Shown here: one piece after another, positions 1-8,085 of the stretch
Numbering within the stretch: position 1 is the stretch's first letter
How the letters are laid out: each line of letters opens with the position of its first letter
Source: Acetatifactor sp.
GTDB lineage: Bacteria; Bacillota; Clostridia; Lachnospirales; Lachnospiraceae
NCBI GenBank assembly: GCA_029055435.1
Contig: JAIDDH010000049.1
Coordinates: forward strand, 1-60,038
Length of the DNA: 60,038 bases
Reading direction: 5' to 3'
Translations under genes and position numbers: made by a program
Notes under the pieces: generated by a model
What the model was told of the DNA's origin: nothing
Databases searched by the model: none
The model's input: only the letters and a program-made list of their open reading frames with translations

Positions 1-3
1 CAG

Positions 4-1161
4 CTAAACCACATCTGAAATTCTTCTGGCGGATACATTGGCCTCCTGTGTCTTGGCATAGACAACATTGATATTGTCCACCATGACCTTCTGCCCGTCC
101 ACCAGCTCGTTCAGAATCTGATTGGCATCATGTCCCTGTTTTCTCACATTGTCCGCATCTTTAGCTAAAACCTGAGTACTCTCGTAAGCCGACTCAATCA
201 TATTGCCGATATCTATGACATTCTCTGTGGCACGCTGCGTCTCCTCCGCCTGCAGGGTAGCTCCTGTTGACATCTCCGAGACAGCTTTTTCAATCTCATG
301 CACACTGGTAATCGTATCTTCCGCTGAGACACTCAATTTTTCAGCCTCTTCAAAGAGGCTGTCGCCCTGCTTCCGAAGTCCGCCAAGCACCTCTGCAAGA
401 CTGCCCCTCAGCGCCACCACAGCGCGCAGGATATTTCCGATTTCATCCTTGCGGCCTGCATATTTCTCTTCCTTCTGCACATCCAGAGAGGTGAAATCCA
501 TCTCTGACAGCCTGCCCACGGAATCCACCGCGAACTGCAACGAGGACAGCATAATGGTAATAATGACCAATACAACGACAACAGCCGTGAGACCAAATAC
601 TATATTAAATCCATTGGCTATAGCGACAAGTGATGTAAAAGGCGCCATCACATCCGTCTCATCCACTGTGACCACCAGAATAAAGCTCCCGGCCTCGTCT
701 ATAAAATATCCCGCATATTTTATCGCGCCTCTATACTCATATTCTACCACCGCAGGCTCATGGATAACACCTGCCTGTAAATCCTCCACCAGTCCGCTTA
801 CTACCGCATTTTCAACCTTGCTGCCAATCTTATCCGCAGTAGGGTGATACAGCATGATTCCCTCAGCATCTACGATATAGGCATAGGAGGTGTCCATACC
901 GGTGACATTGGCGTCTGCCAGCTTGTCCTCCAGGACATCCGCCCTGAATGTAGCCTCCGCGCCCTCGTCCTCCACCATAGTCTCTATCTCTCTGCCGTAC
1001 GCAATGGTCAGATCAGAGATATAGTTGTGGACAATATCGCTGTAATTACTCTTGGCCGATTTTATGAGAAACACAGTCAGAATAACAGACAACAGCGCGC
1101 ATATCACTGCGGTCATGACAACTATTTTAAATTTCAACGAAGAAAAAAACTTGCTTTTCAT
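4..1161 (-). CDS. Methyl-accepting chemotaxis protein, C-terminally truncated by an amber codon
   Basis: Chemoreceptor that would sense an extracellular ligand and signal to CheA/CheW. Visible parts are an N-terminal membrane helix (about residues 11-33), an extracytoplasmic Cache-like region (about 34-175, with a DTSYAYIVDAEG stretch), a second membrane helix (about 176-206) and the start of the coiled-coil signalling domain (about 240-385). The frame ends ARRISDVV then TAG at plus positions 4-6. In this family the next residue is normally Q or E, followed by the conserved QTNLLALNA hairpin, so the signalling tip is lost. The next codon, CTG, still fits the expected Leu, which suggests a CAG-to-TAG change rather than a natural end. 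It lies 61 bp downstream of the GH105 gene and may be cotranscribed. What lies beyond the window edge is unknown. Confidence 0.85.
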   Translation of the reverse strand: MKSKFFSSLKFKIVVMTAVICALLSVILTVFLIKSAKSNYSDIVHNYISDLTIAYGREIETMVEDEGAEATFRADVLEDKLADANVTGMDTSYAYIVDAEGIMLYHPTADKIGSKVENAVVSGLVEDLQAGVIHEPAVVEYEYRGAIKYAGYFIDEAGSFILVVTVDETDVMAPFTSLVAIANGFNIVFGLTAVVVVLVIITIMLSSLQFAVDSVGRLSEMDFTSLDVQKEEKYAGRKDEIGNILRAVVALRGSLAEVLGGLRKQGDSLFEEAEKLSVSAEDTITSVHEIEKAVSEMSTGATLQAEETQRATENVIDIGNMIESAYESTQVLAKDADNVRKQGHDANQILNELVDGQKVMVDNINVVYAKTQEANVSARRISDVV

Positions 1162-1222
1162 CTTACCATTCTCTGCCTTTCTTCGGAAAAATAAAATTTA
1201 TTTGATTTAAATTTATTTAATT

Positions 1223-2365
1223 TTAATCTGCCAGTCTGCGCATCTCCGTGTATGCCAGAAGCAAAGGTCCCACGCCCTTGGCGTCGTCCTCGACGATGGG
1301 CTCCGACATATAATACTCAAAACTGCCGTCTCTGCGAGGATTCTTCGCAGGTCCAAGGCCCGCTACCAGACAGATGCCGCCCAGGCTCAGATGCCCGTCC
1401 TTCTCCTTCAGATACTTATCGCAGATACCGTTGAAAGCCTTCAAGCCATACTCTCTGTAGCTCTCCGGCAAAAATCCCAGACGCACACCCTTCAGCAGAG
1501 AATATGCCATAATGGCGCTGCCGCTGGTCTCCAGATAATTGGGCTCCTCGCCTCCGCGAGCAGGCAGCTGATACCACATGCCGCTCTCATCCTGGAACTT
1601 CAGCATGGAATCGATCAGATCCACAAATACCTGCTTCAGATTATCATACTCAGCCTTCCACTCTTCGCCCGGCTCACACTTATTCAGCGTGTCCAGAAGC
1701 GCCATGGAATACCATCCCAGCGCTCTCAGCCAGAAATTCTGAGAGAGTCCTGTCTCCTTGTCGCACCAGAAAATGGATTTGGAAGCGTCATAGCCGTGAT
1801 AATACAATCCGGTCTTCTCGTCCCGGATATACTTCACCACGTTTGCAAACTGATTGAAAATATCCTTGTAATTCTTCTTATTATTAAATTTCGTCTCGTA
1901 CTCCATATAAAAGGGCTGTCCCATATACATGCCGTCAAGCCACACCTGATTGGGATAAATCTTTTTGTGCCAGAAATTCCCTTCCTCCGTCCGGGGCTGA
2001 TTCTGCACCTGACTGTAAATTAAATCGATGGCCTTTCTGTATTTTTCCTTACCATTAATCTCATACAGGGAAAACAGGGTCTTTCCCGCATTGACATTGT
2101 CGATATTATACTCCTCCACAGAATAACCGTTGATGGAGCCGTCCTCCTGCACCCTGTGATTGATATAAGCGTCTGCAAACTCATAATACTTTTTCTCGCC
2201 CGTGGCATTGTAAATCTCAAGGAGAGCCAGAATCATGCATCCGTCGATATAATTCCAGCCGGAAGCCTTACCCTCTCTTGCTTTCTCAATGTTCCATGCC
2301 GGAACATCCAATGTACTTTTCTCAATCAACTCGTCGATATACTTCTCAAAAATTGGCATTTGCAT
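1223..2365 (-). CDS. Unsaturated rhamnogalacturonyl hydrolase, glycoside hydrolase family 105
   Basis: Cytoplasmic GH105 enzyme of the YteR/YesR type. It removes the unsaturated galacturonyl residue from oligosaccharides left by rhamnogalacturonan lyases. The 380-residue length is normal for the family. The VWLDGMYMGQPFYMEY motif carries the likely catalytic Asp144, equivalent to Asp143 of B. subtilis YteR, and there is no signal peptide. The ATG at 2365 follows GGAGGA at 7-nt spacing. A strong sigma-A-type promoter lies just upstream. No lyase or sugar transporter adjoins it, so the substrate oligosaccharides must be produced and imported by genes elsewhere. Confidence 0.9.
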   Translation of the reverse strand: MQMPIFEKYIDELIEKSTLDVPAWNIEKAREGKASGWNYIDGCMILALLEIYNATGEKKYYEFADAYINHRVQEDGSINGYSVEEYNIDNVNAGKTLFSLYEINGKEKYRKAIDLIYSQVQNQPRTEEGNFWHKKIYPNQVWLDGMYMGQPFYMEYETKFNNKKNYKDIFNQFANVVKYIRDEKTGLYYHGYDASKSIFWCDKETGLSQNFWLRALGWYSMALLDTLNKCEPGEEWKAEYDNLKQVFVDLIDSMLKFQDESGMWYQLPARGGEEPNYLETSGSAIMAYSLLKGVRLGFLPESYREYGLKAFNGICDKYLKEKDGHLSLGGICLVAGLGPAKNPRRDGSFEYYMSEPIVEDDAKGVGPLLLAYTEMRRLAD

Positions 2366-2409
2366 TTGGACATCCTCCGTTATTATGTAAAATTATATGC
2401 TTAAATTTC

Positions 2410-2438
2410 ATTTTACACAATTTTGCACAATTAGTCAA
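2410..2438 (-). promoter_or_regulatory. Promoter of GH105 gene with overlapping direct repeat
   Basis: Read on the minus strand, TTGACT (2433-2438) and TAAAAT (2410-2415) are separated by 17 nt. The spacer and -10 contain two direct copies of TTGTG(C/T)AAAAT, one helical turn apart, a plausible binding site for a sugar-responsive regulator. Confidence 0.6.
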
Positions 2439-2492
2439 CGGGAGAATACCCCGTCTTTCATAAAATATGTCAAAAGATACATCAAAAAAGCA

Positions 2493-3287
2493 TCATATCG
2501 CGGAATAGCCTGCGACTCCCATAAGCACACAGGTCAGATACAATAAAAGCAGATGCAGCGGATAAAAGCCATAAAAAAAATATTTGCCGGAAAATCCTTT
2601 TTTGCCCCTGTACAGCGCCAGTGCCAGAAATGCCGGCAGAGCGGCGATTTCCCCCAGAAAGAGCACGAACGCCACATATCCCATGACAAGGGCAAGCCCT
2701 CTCCTGCCGCGGAAAAAATACAGGATCAGAATACAGGCTACGCCGCGCCAGCCGTAATCCGTCTGCAAAAGAGCGGCAAGCCCCATACCGACGGCCGACG
2801 CAAGCACCGTCAACGCAAATCTCGCAGCCGGCGGCAGCCCTTTGTTGTCCGGGCCGCACTGCCGCTTTCCGATCTCCTCAATGACAATCAAAGTCACCAG
2901 ACCTATTGTCAGGGTAAAGAATACATTTTGATAGCCAAGCCCCAACACCTCGCTGCTGAATGCCAGATCAAAGGGAATCTCACTGAGCAATGCAAAAATC
3001 CCCAGCCTCGCAGCATAACGCCATCTATTATGTGTGTACTTCAGCCCCTCAACCAGCATAAAGCAATAAATTGGAAACGCAATGCGCCCGATCTGACGCA
3101 TTGCGTAGTATACCGTATATAATTCATAATCAGCTTCCGCCTGCAACATACGGGCAAGCACCGTTGCAGCAATGTGATCTATCAGCATCGTGACGATGGC
3201 AAGCATCTTCAGCGTACTGCCGCTGACGCCTTGCCATCGCTTCTCCTTCACAGCTTCCATGTCTATGTCTCTTATGCTCCTTTCCAC
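2493..3287 (-). CDS. TraX-family integral membrane protein
   Basis: Polytopic membrane protein of the TraX family (PF05857), best known for the F-plasmid protein that N-acetylates pilin. Chromosomal clostridial members have no proven role. The family signature is seen in LKMLAIVTMLIDHIAAT near the N-terminus, followed by about eight hydrophobic segments. The GTG start at 3287 overlaps the response-regulator stop by one base (TAGTG), implying translational coupling. An ATG at 3260 is an alternative start, but its GGAG is 16 nt away. It is the last gene of the sigma/DUF4367/regulator operon. No pilus or conjugation genes are nearby, so a surface acyl-transfer role is only a guess. Confidence 0.75.
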   Translation of the reverse strand: MERSIRDIDMEAVKEKRWQGVSGSTLKMLAIVTMLIDHIAATVLARMLQAEADYELYTVYYAMRQIGRIAFPIYCFMLVEGLKYTHNRWRYAARLGIFALLSEIPFDLAFSSEVLGLGYQNVFFTLTIGLVTLIVIEEIGKRQCGPDNKGLPPAARFALTVLASAVGMGLAALLQTDYGWRGVACILILYFFRGRRGLALVMGYVAFVLFLGEIAALPAFLALALYRGKKGFSGKYFFYGFYPLHLLLLYLTCVLMGVAGYSAI

Positions 3288-3985
3288 TACCCAACCTTGT
3301 AGCCGGTTCCCCAGACCACCTTGAGATAATAGGGCTCCTTGGGATTGCGCTCAATCTTTTCTCTGATATGGCGGATATGTACCGCAATTGTATTATCTGC
3401 TCCTATCGCCTGCATATGCCAGATGGACTCATAAATCTGGCTGATGGAGAGCACTCTGCCCCGCTCCTGCACCAGAAGCTTTAAAATCTTGTACTCTATG
3501 GGCGTCAGCTTCACTTCTCTGCCGTCCACGGTGACGCTGCGATACAAGTCATTCACCACCAGACCATCCACCCTGTAGATACGGTCGATGTTGCTGCACA
3601 CATTCACCAGCTGATTATAACGGCGCAACTGACATTTTACCCGGGCCAGAAGCTCCAGCGGATTACAGCCTGCCACCACATAATCATCCGCGCCCGCGTT
3701 CAGCGCCATAATTTTTGCAGTCTCCGCACTCTGAGCCGAAACCACAATGATGGGAATACTGCTTTTCTTTCGGATGTGAGCCAACACCTCGACTCCATTG
3801 CACCAGCCCTTGCCGTCCAGCTCAACATCGATCAGCACCAGATGCATCTTTCCTTCCTCCAGGAGCCTCAGAAGCTCCTCCAGGCTGCCCGCCACCTGCA
3901 TGTGAATACTCTCCCCTGCAAACAGCGCTCCCATCTTCTCCGAAATACCTGTATTATCATTATACACCACAAGGTTTCTCTCCAT
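3287..3985 (-). CDS. OmpR/PhoB-family response regulator with atypical receiver domain
   Basis: Two-domain transcriptional regulator: receiver (about 1-120) plus winged-helix DNA-binding domain (about 135-230, with YKILKLLVQERGRVLSISQI and the terminal GTGYKVG). The phosphoacceptor Asp53 (LIDVEL) and a switch Ser83 are present. The acidic pair near the N-terminus is degraded (YNDN), and the almost invariant Lys of the usual DDYVTKPF motif is missing (DDYVVAGCNP, residues 100-109). The fold may therefore be regulated without normal phosphorylation. No histidine kinase is adjacent. GAGGTG precedes the ATG. The gene lies 37 bp after the DUF4367 gene and overlaps the TraX gene by 1 nt. Confidence 0.88.
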   Translation of the reverse strand: MERNLVVYNDNTGISEKMGALFAGESIHMQVAGSLEELLRLLEEGKMHLVLIDVELDGKGWCNGVEVLAHIRKKSSIPIIVVSAQSAETAKIMALNAGADDYVVAGCNPLELLARVKCQLRRYNQLVNVCSNIDRIYRVDGLVVNDLYRSVTVDGREVKLTPIEYKILKLLVQERGRVLSISQIYESIWHMQAIGADNTIAVHIRHIREKIERNPKEPYYLKVVWGTGYKVG

Positions 3986-4022
3986 AACTTTTCACCTCAT
4001 CACAAAACCATTGTCAACCCGT

Positions 4023-4841
4023 TTAATCTGCAAAATAAACGCTCAAATCCAGCGTATTTAGTGCCCCCTCAATCGTCGCCTCATCATATCCCTGAAAATC
4101 CATGCAGAGCTCTCTGCCGTTCGCCGAAATCACCGCATGGGTGGAAGTGACTTCCTCTCCCTCCACAGAGTCAAACACCACATAGGACAGGCCCTGACTG
4201 TTAGTAATCTCCCTCTCGTTGGCGCTGTCACCCATGTAGGAGGTAGCCGCCGCATACCCTGCGAATTCCCGGGTATCCCACTGATGCATCATAAAGCTCC
4301 GCTCCTCGTCTCCGACGAATATGGCCGTCACTGAATTCCCGTCTCCGGCCACATAAATCTGCCACTTGATATCCTCCTCGCCCAGCAGCTGGGGCTCCGG
4401 CAAAGCCATGGTGATCTGCTCCGCCCGGCGAAAATCCTCAACGGAGCTGTACTCTCTCTGCTCCCCCATGGTCTCCACCAAATAATAACCTTCGCCTTCC
4501 GTGCCGCTCTCCTCGGTGGAGTAGGCTGCCATGCGCAGTTTTTCGCCTCCGCCGGTCTCCTCATATTCGCCAATACCCTCAGGCACGCCGGCATCTTCAT
4601 CCAGACTGGTGAGAGAGTAGCCCTGCTGCTCTATGCGGATCCGGCTCCTGTGGTAATTCACCGCCGTCACCGTGCTCGCGCTGCACAAAAGCAGAATTGC
4701 CGCCGCGACTGCTCCCTTCATCCATGCATTTCCCCCGTGACGCGCTCCCTTCGGGGGACCCTTTACCAGTTCCTCCGCGGACGGCCTGCGTCTGGGCAGG
4801 CTGTCTATGGCATCCCTGTACGCATCCTGAAATTTACGCAA
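4023..4841 (-). CDS. DUF4367-type membrane protein, probable partner of the ECF sigma factor
   Basis: Single-pass membrane protein with a short cytoplasmic N-terminus (about 1-45), one membrane helix (GAVAAAILLLCSASTVTAV, about 43-65) and an extracytoplasmic C-terminal half resembling DUF4367 (about 150-270). The layout and its position after a sigma-factor gene suggest an anti-sigma factor or signal receptor. No classical zinc anti-sigma motif is visible, so that role is inferred. There is no ATG. The preferred start is TTG at 4841, 9 nt after AGGAGG (4851-4856), inside the last codons of the sigma gene. A second TTG at 4847 is too close to that site. Confidence 0.78.
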   Translation of the reverse strand: MRKFQDAYRDAIDSLPRRRPSAEELVKGPPKGARHGGNAWMKGAVAAAILLLCSASTVTAVNYHRSRIRIEQQGYSLTSLDEDAGVPEGIGEYEETGGGEKLRMAAYSTEESGTEGEGYYLVETMGEQREYSSVEDFRRAEQITMALPEPQLLGEEDIKWQIYVAGDGNSVTAIFVGDEERSFMMHQWDTREFAGYAAATSYMGDSANEREITNSQGLSYVVFDSVEGEEVTSTHAVISANGRELCMDFQGYDEATIEGALNTLDLSVYFAD

Positions 4842-5403
4842 AATCAAATTCCTCCTTTAAGGACTCCCGCAATAGCTCCCGGCCCCTGGTGAGCTGAGAG
4901 GTGACCGTGGACTCCTTCCTTCCGAGCATCGCTCCAACCTCCCGCACCGACATGCCCTCATAATAAAACAAATGAATCACATCCCGGTATTTCACGGGGA
5001 GAGCCATGACTGCCGAAAGCACCTTCGCTCCGTTCTCCCTCCTGAGCACCTCATCCTCGGGCACTGCGGGACTGGACTCCGCCATCTTTTGGGAATGCTC
5101 CTTAGCCCCATGTGCGAAAGGATTTTCCGCCTGATCATCCAGCGGCGTCTCCGAGCGATGCCTTGCCCACGCGCTGCGCCGATGTTTCCGGCAGCAATTG
5201 ACAACGACCTTGATCAGCCACGCTTTCTCGTGCTCTTCATCCTCAAAGTCCCTGCCGGATTTCAGATGAAGGAAATACCGATAAAAAGTCTCCTGCACCG
5301 CATCCTCCGCGTCCTGTCTGTTCTCCAGCCTCAGATAGGCAATACCAAACAGCATCGCTTCATATCTGTCAATTTTTTCGTCGATTTTCAAATGCAATTG
5401 CAA
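4834..5403 (-). CDS. ECF-type RNA polymerase sigma factor
   Basis: Sigma-70 family factor of 189 residues. Region 2 is seen in LRLENRQDAEDAVQETFYRYF (about residues 24-44) and region 4 in LPVKYRDVIHLFYYEGMSVREVG (about 135-160), with the HTH continuing into GRKESTVTSQLTRGR. A charged linker of about 40 residues separates them. No ATG exists at the 5' end. The reading starts at TTG 5403 with AAGGG 11 nt upstream, so translation may be weak. First gene of a four-gene operon with DUF4367, response regulator and TraX. It overlaps the DUF4367 frame, so their synthesis is probably coupled. ECF factors commonly activate their own operon. Confidence 0.9.
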   Translation of the reverse strand: MQLHLKIDEKIDRYEAMLFGIAYLRLENRQDAEDAVQETFYRYFLHLKSGRDFEDEEHEKAWLIKVVVNCCRKHRRSAWARHRSETPLDDQAENPFAHGAKEHSQKMAESSPAVPEDEVLRRENGAKVLSAVMALPVKYRDVIHLFYYEGMSVREVGAMLGRKESTVTSQLTRGRELLRESLKEEFDFA

Positions 5404-5514
5404 TTCGTCTACAACCCTTCACCTGTAATATCCCTTAGTCTAGCAGAATGCTGCATATTTTTTGCAAATAAATTCTTAAAATTTTATAAACTGTCAAAAA
5501 ACCGCATAAATACG

Positions 5515-5552
5515 CAAAAAATCCCCTCAATATATTAGACTATTTTGAGGGG
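5515..5552 (-). terminator. Rho-independent terminator after truA
   Basis: Inverted repeat CCCCTCAA (5523-5530) / TTGAGGGG (5545-5552), followed in the minus direction by a run of T (plus-strand A at 5515-5521). It ends the clpP-to-truA gene run. Confidence 0.8.
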
Positions 5553-5598
5553 AAAATGTTTCAATTATATAAAATAATATTTTTTGATATAGTACTTT

Positions 5599-6336
5599 TC
5601 AGAAAAATACCTCTGTCAAAGTGAGTCCCTTTGCGGGCACCAGAGGCCCCGCCTGCTCTCTGTCGCAGGCCTCGAGAATATCTGTCATGCTCTCCGGCTC
5701 CCGTTTGCCCATGCCCACTTCAAGAAGCGTTCCCATGAGAATCCGGATCATATGATGCAGGAAGCCGTTTCCCCGGAACGAAAAGCAAAGCAATGCTCCC
5801 TCCGCGGTTATGGCAATCTCATCTATACGGCGCACCGTGGACTTTTTGCCCTTCTTTGCCGAAGTAAAGCTCTTGAAATCATGCTCTCCCAGCAAGAGAG
5901 CCGCCGCCCGCTTCATGGCGGCCACATCCAGAGGTTCCGGCACCTCCAGTGCATAACGTCTTCGGAACACGTCCGGGACATCGCTGTTTATGACACGATA
6001 CACATAGTGCTTACCCCGGGCATTCAATCTGCTGTGAAATCGCGGCGGCACTTCCGCGACCTCTACCACCGCAATGTCCTCCGGCAGATAGCGATTAATA
6101 TAGATACGCATCTCCTCCGGGGACATGGCGCAATCTGTATGAAAATTAGCCACCTGTCCCAGAGCGTGGACTCCCGCGTCCGTTCTGCCGCTTCCCTGCA
6201 GCTCTATGGTCTCCCCGCACATTCTGGCAAGCAGCGCCTCCAGCTTGCCCTGTATGGTATTGTCCGTGGAGCTCTGTCTCTGCCATCCCTGATATCTGGT
6301 TCCTTCATACTGGATCAGAATTCTGATATTACGCAT
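5599..6336 (-). CDS. truA: tRNA pseudouridine(38-40) synthase TruA
   Basis: Converts U38-U40 in tRNA anticodon stems to pseudouridine. At 245 residues it is normal size. The catalytic Asp is in the GSGRTDAGVHALGQ motif (about residues 50-63), preceded by YEGTRYQGWQRQ. The start is taken as ATG 6336 (MRNIRI), which overlaps the end of the AI-2E gene by 8 nt (ATGCGTAA). The upstream in-frame extension lies entirely inside that gene. Last gene of the clpP/clpX/ysxC run. Confidence 0.95.
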   Translation of the reverse strand: MRNIRILIQYEGTRYQGWQRQSSTDNTIQGKLEALLARMCGETIELQGSGRTDAGVHALGQVANFHTDCAMSPEEMRIYINRYLPEDIAVVEVAEVPPRFHSRLNARGKHYVYRVINSDVPDVFRRRYALEVPEPLDVAAMKRAAALLLGEHDFKSFTSAKKGKKSTVRRIDEIAITAEGALLCFSFRGNGFLHHMIRILMGTLLEVGMGKREPESMTDILEACDREQAGPLVPAKGLTLTEVFF

Positions 6337-7495
6337 GGGGTTCCTCCCGGTCACGGCCGTCCAAATCCTTTAAATCTTCCTTCTCTAATCTGCGAAAACG
6401 GTTCAGCCCGTTCACAAGAATCAAAATACTGTTCCTCGTGGTGTCAAACGCCCCCTCCTTATACATGGTGTAGACGATAAGACCGATGGGCACGGCCACG
6501 ATCATACCGATGACACCGCCCAGCCTATATCCGATATAGAGCAGGAACAAGGTGGGTATGGGCGCAACACCGATGGAATCCCCCACAATCTTGGGCTGAA
6601 TCAGCTGACGCACCAGCTGCCCCACTCCCCAGATGATCAAAAGACCCACGGCCATCTTGTAATCCGAGCTGAGTATCTTTAAGACCGCCCAGGGTACCAG
6701 CACTGTACCCGTTCCAAAAAAAGGGATGAAATCCAGGAACGCAATCAAAAAGGCAATCAGGAGCACATAATCCACCCGCAGTATCGTCAGACCGATGACT
6801 AACAACAGATACATCCACAGCTCGATTTTGAGCTGTGCCTTGAGATAACCGCCCACAGCCTTGACCAGACTGCGCTTGATGATGCGATACCGATCCTGTA
6901 TGGATTTAGGGCAGACCCGGGCAAACCATGCCGTGATATTGTCTCTCTCTGCCACAAACAGATAGGAGGACAAAAGCGCCATGATGATACCGATCAAAAT
7001 GGAGGGTAGCTGCTTTGCAAAATTTCCCACCGCCGCGATGGTGGGCATGCTGATACTCCCCACAATATCACCCAAAAAAGTCGTGATATCACCGCCGAGT
7101 CCCGCAAGCCTCTGCTGGACATCCCCGGGAAGCTTATTATATATGACAGCAAGGTTTTGAGAAATCTCCTGAAAATCTGCCTCCGCGTTCTCCCACATCT
7201 CCGGCAGAGCATTGATCAGCCCCACAGCCTCCTTGGCCAGTTTCCCGCCCACCAGATAGAGCGCCAGCACCACCAGACCAATCACCAGCACGATCACCAC
7301 CGCGCTGCCCGCCTTGCGCCGAATTTTCAGCCGCGCCTCAAAGAAATGCACCAGCGGACTGGCAATCCACGCCACGATCCAGCCTGCCACAAAGGGAGCA
7401 AAAAATACCAGCAATCTGGGCGCAAGAAAAATAACCGCCAGAAAAATCACCAGCGAGACTGCCAAATTGGTCAATGCTTTCAGGTACTTGATCAT
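6329..7495 (-). CDS. AI-2E family transporter (YtvI/PerM-like permease)
   Basis: Integral membrane protein of PF01594, 388 residues with about eight hydrophobic segments and the family pattern FLDFIPFFGTGTVLVPWA (about residues 253-270). Family members export small molecules or ions. The substrate is not predictable, and the autoinducer-2 name comes from one E. coli homologue. The ATG overlaps the ysxC stop (ATGA), with GGAGG just before it. The C-terminal tail is highly charged (RRLEKEDLKDLDGRDREE). Confidence 0.85.
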   Translation of the reverse strand: MIKYLKALTNLAVSLVIFLAVIFLAPRLLVFFAPFVAGWIVAWIASPLVHFFEARLKIRRKAGSAVVIVLVIGLVVLALYLVGGKLAKEAVGLINALPEMWENAEADFQEISQNLAVIYNKLPGDVQQRLAGLGGDITTFLGDIVGSISMPTIAAVGNFAKQLPSILIGIIMALLSSYLFVAERDNITAWFARVCPKSIQDRYRIIKRSLVKAVGGYLKAQLKIELWMYLLLVIGLTILRVDYVLLIAFLIAFLDFIPFFGTGTVLVPWAVLKILSSDYKMAVGLLIIWGVGQLVRQLIQPKIVGDSIGVAPIPTLFLLYIGYRLGGVIGMIVAVPIGLIVYTMYKEGAFDTTRNSILILVNGLNRFRRLEKEDLKDLDGRDREEPHA

Positions 7496-8085
7496 AGACC
7501 GGCCTCCACAATATCATCCAGGATTTCGTAAATCTCCTCCCTGCCCTGCTTTGTCATCGCAGAAAAGGGAATCATAACGGTATTCTCATCGGCCTTCAGA
7601 GTCGTGCGGATCAGCTTAAGCTGCTTCTGAATCTGACTCCTGTTGATCTTATCCAGCTTGGTGGCAATGATAATGGGCTGATAACCATGTCTCCTGATCC
7701 AGTCATACATGATCACATCGTTGGAGCCCGGCTCGTGGCGGATGTCAATGAGCAGGAACACACATCTAAGCTGCCTTGATTTGTGCAGATAATCCTCTAT
7801 CATCTTTCCCCACTGCGCCTTCACCTTCTCGTTGGCCTTGGCGTAGCCATAGCCCGGCAAGTCCACCAGATAAAAAGTATTGTTGATATTATAGTAATTG
7901 ATGGTCTGCGTCTTACCCGGCTGGGCGCTGGTCCGCGCCAAGGACTTGCGGTTCATCAACGCATTGATCAGAGAAGATTTCCCAACATTGCTTTTGCCCG
8001 CGAACGCCACCTCAGGGTGGACATTCTCGGGCAATTTGCTGGTGACGCCACACACCGTCTCCAGGTTTACACTTTTGATAATCAT
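7492..8085 (-). CDS. ysxC: Ribosome biogenesis GTP-binding protein YsxC/EngB
   Basis: Essential GTPase of the TrmE-Era-EngA-YihA class, needed for late 50S subunit assembly. All G motifs are visible: [14 protein letters not shown] (G1, about 30-43), the switch region [21 protein letters not shown] (G3) and TKLD (G4). 197 residues is typical. It overlaps clpX upstream and the AI-2E gene downstream by 4 nt each, so the three are translationally coupled. The clpX-ysxC neighbourhood is common in Firmicutes. Confidence 0.96.
   Translation of the reverse strand: MIIKSVNLETVCGVTSKLPENVHPEVAFAGKSNVGKSSLINALMNRKSLARTSAQPGKTQTINYYNINNTFYLVDLPGYGYAKANEKVKAQWGKMIEDYLHKSRQLRCVFLLIDIRHEPGSNDVIMYDWIRRHGYQPIIIATKLDKINRSQIQKQLKLIRTTLKADENTVMIPFSAMTKQGREEIYEILDDIVEAGL

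Noticed and set aside
2440-2460. ACGGG/CCCGT hairpin upstream of GH105 as a TraX terminator
   Set aside because: Only a 5-bp stem and no T run in either direction.
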